Assembly: GCA_018398765.1 (NCBI GenBank)
Contig: JAHBMJ010003033.1
Location: forward strand, 1-13,801
Length of the DNA stretch: 13,801 nt
Reading direction: 5' to 3'
Source of the DNA: Chromera velia
Lineage: Eukaryota > Sar > Chromeraceae
Of this stretch, positions 8,640 through 13,801 are shown piece after piece. The notes under the pieces are model-generated. The model saw nothing but the letters and a program-made list of their open reading frames with translations, did no database searches and was not told the DNA's origin. Both the position numbers and the translations under genes were made by a program. Every line of letters starts with the position of its first letter. The stretch's first letter is position 1.

Positions 8640-8701
8640 CCTTGTTCGTTCCAGTGGCCACTTCTCTTTTTGAAAAGTGTGGCGACTTTGTTGTCTTCCG
8701 G

Positions 8702-9060
8702 ATGGAGCTTGAGACCGACGCTCGCGACTCGAGTGCGGCCATCCAGGAAGTGCATGTTCTTCGTGCAGAGTTTGCAGAAGAACGTTCTACAGTCCAGTGT
8801 GCTTTGGAGAGGATTGCAGAAATGATCCTGGAGCCAGTGAGGACATAGACTGCCATGGCCTTAACGGATGTTTCCCCTACCCAGAACTGGCTTGCACCTA
8901 GCACTCACACAGAGCTGCCGAGGGCTTGTCAGGTGAAGGTCCCCTCCGTATACTCAGGAGACCGGAGGGAAGTTAAGAATTGGACCTTGGAGTCTAGTTG
9001 GAGATGTCTGGATATTTGGACTACATGCGTTGCCCGAACGACCAGAAAGGCGCTCAGCCT
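8702..9060 (+). pseudogene. gag remnant of the LTR element
   Basis: From ATG 8702 the frame reads MELETDARDSSAAIQEVHVL... to an in-frame TAG at 8846-8848. The same frame then resumes through MALTDVSPTQNW to VPSVYSGDRREVKNWTLE (about 8941-8991). About 8990-9004 the frame shifts: MSGYLDYMRCPNDQK follows in another frame (from 9004). The combination [VP]-x-[FY]-x-G-x(4)-V-x-N-W followed by a Y-x-x-x-M helix and a P-x-D-x-(K/R) step is typical of retrotransposon Gag capsid. One nonsense codon, one frameshift and a foldback inserted or expanded right after NDQK make it non-functional. Family assignment is by motif shape only. Confidence 0.6.
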
Positions 9061-9123
9061 ATCCTTTTCCTTTTCCCTTTCACCAAAAGAAAAGGAAAAG
9101 AACAGGTTGAGCACCTTTCTGGT
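9041..9123. repeat. 83-bp foldback (long inverted repeat) inside the gag remnant
   Basis: The left arm starts ACCAGAAAGG, then GCTCA, CCT and CTTTTCCTTTTC. The right arm is its reverse complement and ends CACCTTTCTGGT at 9123. Arms are about 38 bp with roughly half a dozen mismatches and almost no loop. AATAAA follows at 9128-9133. It could be a small foldback/MITE-like insertion or a terminator-like structure; no clear target duplication is visible. Confidence 0.75.
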
Positions 9124-9199
9124 CTTTAATAAAGTTGAGGAAATGGATTTCATATGTTGATTATTTGTATACGTATATTTCATTCTTTTTTTTGCTTAT

Positions 9200-9742
9200 G
9201 TGTGTCCCAGGTCTCGTTTTCTCCTAAGGAGTCGCGGGGGAGCAGGAGAGTAGGGGAAAGGATGAAAGACGAGGGAATGCATGATGAATATGCATGTTTT
9301 CTCTTTCTCCTCTGTTGTCTGCGTCTACAACAACTTTCTTCTCTATTTTTTTCTCTTTTCCTCGTTAACTGTTTGTCTATTGTCTCGACAGTTTCCTCTT
9401 TATTCTTCTATGCACTGTTAGTGATTGAATGACTGAATGAATGATTTCCTGGGGAATCCTGGGAACCCTGGGGACGCCTGGGGATTCGTTGATGCATTGT
9501 ATGCATTCATCTAGGCATTCATGCATTGCATCCATTGATGTTGTATTATATTCGATGAGAAAGCCGTAAGGCTCTGTGTTTCACTGTTGTCAGTCGTGGC
9601 ATACTGACTCTATGTAATAAGAAGCCAGATCGATATTCTTTCTATGGGTCAATCAGTCAGACAGCTTTAACTCATTCTCTTTTCGATTGGAGAAATGTCC
9701 TGTATGTGTCCTTCCTTTTGTGACGTGTGTGGGCACACGTTT
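9200..9742 (+). other. non-coding interior of the LTR element with short tandem motifs
   Basis: No retroviral-type domain found. Four imperfect copies of CCTGGGGA(N)2 run from 9448 to 9486. A cluster of ATGCAT/GCATTCAT words follows at about 9492-9540. The remainder is T-rich. Confidence 0.5.
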
Positions 9743-9754
9743 AGGAGGGGTGGG
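9743..9754 (+). other. candidate polypurine tract
   Basis: AGGAGGGGTGGG, with a single pyrimidine, lies 10 bp upstream of the 3' LTR, about where the plus-strand primer should be. Being 10 bp off the LTR edge and impure, it may be decayed. Confidence 0.5.
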
Positions 9755-9764
9755 CATTAAATTT

Positions 9765-10097
9765 TGTAGGACTTACGTACGCCCTGTCAGCCTACCGGCG
9801 GGCGACCCTGTGTCTGTTGTGTGTTTGCGCGGGCCTGCCGATGCCATGTGTATTGAGACCGCGCGTGCGTCAATACGATGGTTCCGTTTCTGTGCCTGAT
9901 CGTTCGATCGATTGAGGACGTCATTGCAGCCATAGCAGTGCAGACGTCAGCAGCAAGGCAGACTAACTAAGAAAGTCTAGCTGTATATGTGTACTCTCAG
10001 AAGTCCCTATGTCCGAAGAATACTTATTCTTCTTATGGCTGTAGAAAGCCGCCACTGATACATATTTAGCAGTCTCTGATTAGATATCAGTCCTACA
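9765..10097 (+). repeat. 3' LTR (333 bp)
   Basis: Starts TGTAGGACTTACG and ends CAGTCCTACA. Collinear with the 5' LTR except for a missing 24-bp segment and about 24 substitutions, nearly all transitions. The hairpin GAAGAATA-ct-TATTCTTC is kept at 10015-10032. Confidence 0.93.
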
Positions 10098-10102
10098 AAG
10101 CG
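10098..10102. repeat. target-site duplication, right copy (AAGCG)
   Basis: Exact copy of 8264-8268, directly after the terminal CA of the 3' LTR. Confidence 0.85.
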
Positions 10103-10825
10103 GGTTCAAAATAACTTAAAGCGCCTACTCTGCGGCCTAGAATTTCTGAGGCTAGAAACAAACATTCGAACTAGCATTAGAACAACGGCTAACTTTAGAA
10201 GCCTCAGACACTTTCTTTCTTCATGATTAGAAAAAACTGGAAAAAAAAAATTCTGGTTATGAAAAATGGTAAATCAACTATAGTGAATTTAAAAGAACCA
10301 AGGTGTTTTTAGCAACCCCAATATTACTTATATATAGTCATGACTAGAGTCATTAACACTAATTTCATAGTGTTGGCTCAATGGCTAGCTCAATGGTGAA
10401 TACATGTATATTTTATTATATTTTACTAATCATGTAACTAATGAATCAAAAAGATTTGTGAAGAACCGCTTGCATGCGATCAAGCCAAATGCCCACTGCT
10501 CACTCAGTTCAAAAACGCGAAGGCCGGAAGGATGTATGGAAGAAGAGAGAGTGAACGCGAAAGGAGAATCCAAACAGTGCAGCGTCTTCAATGCCATCCA
10601 AAGCCTGGGAGGAGGGGGAAGTTCCTGTAGTGCCCTGCTTGCTAAAATCGTCCAAGGCAACTCACTTCACCCCCCTCGTTCCATACACCTAAAATCGCAT
10701 TCCGCTGCCTGCCCATAAAAAGAGGATCCATCTCCTTTCTCTCCCCTGCCAAGCCAAGGATTCCGCCCATGCACACGCACACAAACGACAACTGCTCCCA
10801 TACTCTATCGACAAGTTCCTCTTCA
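10103..10825. other. intergenic, 3' flank of DUF3605-like gene; no gene
   Basis: 10103-10440 is AT-rich and includes the duplicated word GCTCAATGG (about 10376-10397). 10450-10825 is less AT-rich and holds AACGCGAAGG (10514-10523) and AACGCGAAAGG (10554-10564), the same word found twice in apicortin intron 3. Open frames of about 100 codons on both strands overlap each other and resemble nothing. This part probably contains the 3' UTR of the - strand gene. Confidence 0.45.
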
Positions 10826-12424
10826 CTAGATCGCATGCGGGTGATAGTGTCCCGTGCCGTCATCTGCATTCTCTGTCCACCTGACGCTGACTTGCCGCGG
10901 TCTGACTCGCCACTTTGCAACAAATGGGAGACGTCTAAACCTGGCTGCCATGCTCTTGCCGTTCGGGTCGGGACTTCTTCTCCTGACAATGACGTGCCAA
11001 TGATGTACTCCTACTACACTCCGCAGCTGCGGTGGGTTGACAAATTTGATGTACTCATACTTCGCGGGGTCGAACGCGTCGTCCAAAAAGTGGTGCGCGT
11101 CCGACTTTCCCAACACCGTGGGGGGTGCCACCCAAATGATGTAGTGCCTGGATCCCCTCGGAACTGCGTAGGGGTATCTGTTCTCTGTCAGGCGGACCCG
11201 GAAGGGCATCTTTGAGGGATTCAGACCCTCCTCAGGCAAACGCTGCATACAACAAAGCCATGAGATACGTACAAAAATACGCCTACATTCGTATATTTGT
11301 TCATACTTGTGCACCTACAATTGGAAAAATGCACAGCCGGGCACATCGAGGAAAGAGAAATTCCGAAATTTTGACAGTCTCTTGGGAATTGAAGTCTGAA
11401 TTGGTCAGGCAAAAGATGCGGACAGCAGAGGAAGGGGGTGGGGTATAGGGGGTAGGTGAAGGGGCAACAGGACTGCAACTTGCTCGCAAACACTGCCAAC
11501 GAAAGAGAGGTGACGGGAAAAGGGGACAAAGAAAGAAAGACAGGGAGGGAAGGGTAAAGGAGGGTACAAGGGAGGCTAGGAAGAGGGGAAGGGAACTGAG
11601 GGGGGGGGTGAAGAAGGCGAGCAGTGGATGATCCCATTCCACTCACGCATTCTTCCTTTCGTCCATCTCATATCATGTGGCTCACGTCACGAGAGAGAGA
11701 GACCGACAAACACACAGGAACGGAGACGGGAGAGGGATGGATGGAGGGCAATTAAGGAGAAGAAATAGGAACCGAAATGCATATGCATGTAAGCATGCAT
11801 AGGTCAACCTCCGTTTCTGAGGCAGTACTACAGAAGAAAGAGACAGCACAGCAGAGGGACCCATCCTTCATGATGCATACCCTACCCGCACGACACAGAG
11901 AAACGAGGGGCTAAAGTATAAGGAAGGATGCAGGAGTAGAGTCGAGTGAACAAGTAGCAGACAGACGGACTGACAAAGTTGGGATGTACTGCCTTCTTCT
12001 TCCCTGAGACCGGATCCGTCTCCTCTCCGAACAGCAAAACTTCGATGAGAATCTGGTCCGCAATGTTGTTGTACAGGTTGTCTCGCTCTTTCTTCTTCTT
12101 TATATACGCATTGTGGTCCTTCGCAAGCCGTCCGAACTCCTTCAATCTACCTGCACGCACGAACTCTTTACACTCCTCCCACGTCAACCTTGACTTCCGT
12201 GTAAGTGCCCCTTCAAACGGAGTCTTCCCAAAAATGCGCCCCAAATCCTTCCAAACCTTCGCACCACCCGATCGGGACTTTTCTTGTGGTGTCTCAGAGC
12301 TTTGTTGAGTCTTTGGCTGGACTGCAGCCTTGAAAGACAAGCCCGCTTCTGAGGAAAGGGGGAGCAAACATACAAGAAGCTGAAAGAGCCCCAGCACCGC
12401 AGACAGCGGACTGTGACGGCCCAT
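10826..12424 (-). CDS. DUF3605-like protein with N-terminal signal sequence
   Basis: Two exons on the - strand, 288 aa: 12424-11975 (residues 1-150) and 11242-10826 (stop TAG). Residues 1-28 are a signal peptide (MGRHSPLSAVLGLFQLLVCL, then SSEAG). The Ser/Gln/Lys-rich stretch that follows could act as a plastid transit peptide in an alga with a complex plastid. Residues 80-128 (LTWEECKEFVRAG, LKEFGRLAKDHNAYIKK, YNNIADQILIE), 171-188 (NRYPYAVPRGSRHYIIWV), 217-226 (FVNPPQLRSV) and 230-236 (HHWHVIV) follow the order of the DUF3605 family, a group of unknown function known from fungi and protists. The Arg-rich tail after 237 is not family-like. An alternative donor (ccag|gtttag, near residue 251) could remove it. 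The donor could also be GTACAT nine codon-bases-frame-equal upstream; GTCAGT was chosen because it matches the other introns. Confidence 0.65.
11243..11974 (-). other. intron of DUF3605-like gene (732 nt)
   Basis: Donor GTCAGTCC at 11974, the same eight bases as apicortin intron 2; acceptor TTGTATGCAG ending at 11243; phase 0. It contains a polypyrimidine region (purine-rich on +, 11500-11620), three ATGCAT words within 24 bp (11777-11800) and GGATGGATGGAGGG. Long open frames here on the - strand are low-complexity Pro/Ser/Leu sequence from the pyrimidine tract, not exons. Confidence 0.65.
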
Positions 12425-13078
12425 CGCTCACGTAGAGTCGGGCGCAACAAACAGCAGTCACAGTCACAACGGGCAGTCAAAGTGTGTATGAAAGATTGAA
12501 TGCTTTGGATCGGGCTCTCGAGAAAAGCAGAGTTCAGTAGCGAGTTCTGAAGTCTGACTGTCAGAAGTGTCTGACAATGAAGTGACTCATAGTGACTCAT
12601 GCCTGCAGGCCCGGGCCCAGGCATCTTGCAAATTCTATATATATAGGGCCGCGCGCGCGGACGGCGCGCCCGCGTTCCCAAAATGTGCATGCATGCATGG
12701 GAAATGCATGGGAAGCCAAAATGTCCATAAAATGTCCCGTCTCGTCTCGTCTTGGATTGTCCGCAGCACAGTCCGCTGTCCAATGTCCATTGCTGTCCCC
12801 CATTGTTGCACTCACTGTAGCTAGAAGGACTGTGCGTTAAAACTCCCTGGACTTCAGGCTACGAAGGTGTGAGTTATTGCATTGGGCGTGTTGTCCTCAC
12901 TGCGGCCGCAAAATAGGACCCTGTGGAAGGATTAAATTCGATACCTGCGTATCCATAAAGTGATTAGCTGCCGTTACTTCCATCTTGAAATTTTCTTTCC
13001 TTTGCTGCAAGGCGTCTTCTGCAAGGGAAACTTTTCTACTGATTGTCTGTTTCCACTCTTTTCGTTTGCTGCCTGACA
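12425..13078. promoter_or_regulatory. divergent intergenic promoter, DUF3605-like gene / thioredoxin reductase
   Basis: Within 12608-12698 lie, in order, perfect palindromes GGCCCGGGCC (12608-12617), CTATATATATAG (12635-12646), CCGCGCGCGCGG (12649-12660) and GGCGCGCC (12663-12670), then TGCATGCATGCA (12686-12697) and a further ATGCAT (12704-12709). The symmetrical TATA-like element could serve either direction; it is about 210 bp from the - strand start codon and 430 bp from the + one. TGCATGCA is a known AP2-factor target in apicomplexans. 12840-13078 is probably 5' UTR of the reductase, T-rich toward the ATG. No coding seen. Confidence 0.5.
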
Positions 13079-13801
13079 ATGAACGGCACTGTGGAGTATG
13101 ACTGCGATTTTGCAGTTATAGGAGGAGGGTCGGGGGGCATGGCTGCTGCCAAGGAGGCTGCTCGGTTGGGGGCCTCGGTGGTGATGTTTGACTTTGTGAA
13201 GCCTTCCACTCAGGGCACGACGTGGGGGTTGGGGGGTACGTGTGTGAACGTGGGGTGTGTGCCCAAGAAACTGATGCACTACGCCGCACTGATGGGCCCA
13301 GTGATTCATTGGGACGCTGGGAAGTTCGGGTGGAAAATTCCTGAGGGGGTCACGCATGACTGGGGGAAGTTGGTGCAGACAGTGCAGAACCACGTGAAGC
13401 AGCTGAACTTCGGGTACAAACTAGGGGTGAAGAAGGCAGGGGTGAAGTACATCAACGCTCTTGCATCCTTCAAGAGCCCCCACGAGCTTGCATACACCGA
13501 GGGGGGACAGGAGAAGACCCTGAAGGCTAAGTACATTCTCCTGGCAACTGGGGGTAGACCCTCCATTCCGTCTGCCTCCGAGGTTCCTGGTGCTTTGGAG
13601 GCTGCCATCACCTCAGACGACATCTTCAGCATGAAAAGGAGCCCCGGCAAGACTTTGGTGGTGGGGGCCTCATACATCGCCCTGGAGACAGCAGGGTTCC
13701 TCAACGAGTTGGGATTTGACGTCACTGTTGCTGTGCGGTCGATTCTGCTCAGAGGGTTCGACCAGCAGTGCGCAGAGAAGGTGGGGGGGGGGGGGGGGGG
13801 G
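13079..13801 (+). CDS. thioredoxin reductase, high-molecular-weight type (5' part, runs off window)
   Basis: The flavoenzyme passes electrons from NADPH via FAD to thioredoxin. Visible residues 1-234: FAD-binding Rossmann motif DFAVIGGGSGGMAAAKEAA (10-28); DFVKPSTQGTTWGLGGTCVNVGCVPKK (38-64) with the redox-active CVNVGC pair (Cys55, Cys60); LLATGGRPSIP (154-164); NADPH-domain VGASYIALETAGFLNELG (195-212); RGFDQQCAEK. The stretch between the FAD motif and CVNVGC is that of large thioredoxin reductases rather than glutathione reductase. Start at 13079: no targeting sequence precedes the FAD motif, so this form should be cytosolic. The interface/His-Glu domain and the C-terminal redox tail (selenocysteine- or cysteine-containing in this family) lie beyond the window. 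The frame enters a G homopolymer at 13783. GT at 13781 after AAG could be a donor, but GTGGGG does not fit the GTSNGT pattern of the other introns. Confidence 0.92.
   Translation, partial: MNGTVEYDCDFAVIGGGSGGMAAAKEAARLGASVVMFDFVKPSTQGTTWGLGGTCVNVGCVPKKLMHYAALMGPVIHWDAGKFGWKIPEGVTHDWGKLVQTVQNHVKQLNFGYKLGVKKAGVKYINALASFKSPHELAYTEGGQEKTLKAKYILLATGGRPSIPSASEVPGALEAAITSDDIFSMKRSPGKTLVVGASYIALETAGFLNELGFDVTVAVRSILLRGFDQQCAEKVGGGGGG
13783..13801 (+). repeat. G homopolymer of at least 19 at the window edge
   Basis: An unbroken G run ends the window, interrupting the reductase reading frame or starting an intron. Long homopolymers collapse or expand in sequencing, so its length and the frame after it are not trustworthy. 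Confidence 0.8.

Larger units (their letters stand above)
8269..10097 (+). mobile_element. LTR retrotransposon, complete ends but non-autonomous / degenerate (1829 bp)
   Basis: Two long direct repeats (8269-8625 and 9765-10097) begin TGT(G/A)GGACT and end AGTCCTACA, the canonical TG...CA ends with a 9-bp terminal inverted repeat. They are flanked by the 5-bp duplication AAGCG. A tRNA primer site follows the left LTR, and a purine-rich tract precedes the right one, giving + orientation. The 1.14-kb interior has room only for a broken gag; no protease, integrase, reverse transcriptase or RNase H is visible. It was therefore either mobilised by a relative or internally deleted. The LTRs are about 93% identical by eye (about 24 substitutions plus one 24-bp indel), so the insertion is not recent. 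It sits in the tail-to-tail gap between the ANF-domain and DUF3605-like genes and breaks neither. Confidence 0.93.

Noticed and set aside
8264-10102. Possibility that the repeat pair is a tandem segmental duplication or CRISPR-like array
   Set aside because: TG...CA ends, target duplication and tRNA primer site identify LTRs; there are only two copies and no spacers.
10404-10718. Open frames of 104 (+) and 76 (-) codons
   Set aside because: They overlap on opposite strands, have no recognisable motif and lie in the gene's 3' flank.
11221-11646. Two overlapping - strand frames of 113-141 codons
   Set aside because: Pro/Leu/Ser low complexity from a polypyrimidine tract inside the DUF3605-like intron; only 10826-11242 of the adjoining frame matches the family.
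13781-13801. Definite intron donor at GTGGGG
   Set aside because: GT follows AAG but lacks T at +6, and it lies in an unreliable homopolymer; it cannot be decided from this window.

Overview
This is nuclear DNA of a eukaryote, most likely a photosynthetic alveolate of the chromerid group (Chromera or a close relative). Genes are split by GT-AG introns of 89-732 nt. One gene encodes apicortin (partial p25-alpha plus doublecortin domain), a combination known mainly from apicomplexans and their chromerid relatives. Coding strands of the two + strand genes are very G-rich, and simple repeats fill several introns. The species is inferred from gene content; nothing in the window proves it.

Layout, left to right. 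1-1304: non-coding; holds a diverged duplicated segment (25-345) and a decayed tRNA-derived (SINE-like) head on the - strand (about 470-570). 1305-2492 (-): apicortin, four exons, 175 aa. 2493-3181: divergent promoter with nested palindromes and a GCATGCAT motif. 3182-7934 (+): four-exon gene for a secreted 1123-aa protein with two tandem ANF-receptor / type I periplasmic-binding-protein folds and no membrane or signalling module. 7935-10825: tail-to-tail intergenic space. It contains a structurally complete but coding-degenerate LTR retrotransposon (8269-10097) with matched LTRs, a perfect 5-bp target duplication AAGCG, an initiator-tRNA-Met-like primer binding site and gag remnants with a large foldback inside. 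10826-12424 (-): two-exon gene with signal peptide and DUF3605-like signature. 12425-13078: second divergent promoter, again a cluster of palindromes ending in a TGCATGCATGCA motif. 13079-13801 (+): 5' part of a high-molecular-weight thioredoxin reductase, cut off at the window edge in a run of at least 19 G.

The genes do not form a pathway. The organisation is two head-to-head pairs (apicortin/ANF protein and DUF3605-like/thioredoxin reductase), each sharing a promoter of similar architecture, with the retrotransposon parked between the two converging inner genes. Exon joins were built by hand from reading frame, splice dinucleotides and family resemblance. All seven introns fit donor GTSNGT, and six of seven end in TGCAG; transcript data would confirm or correct them.
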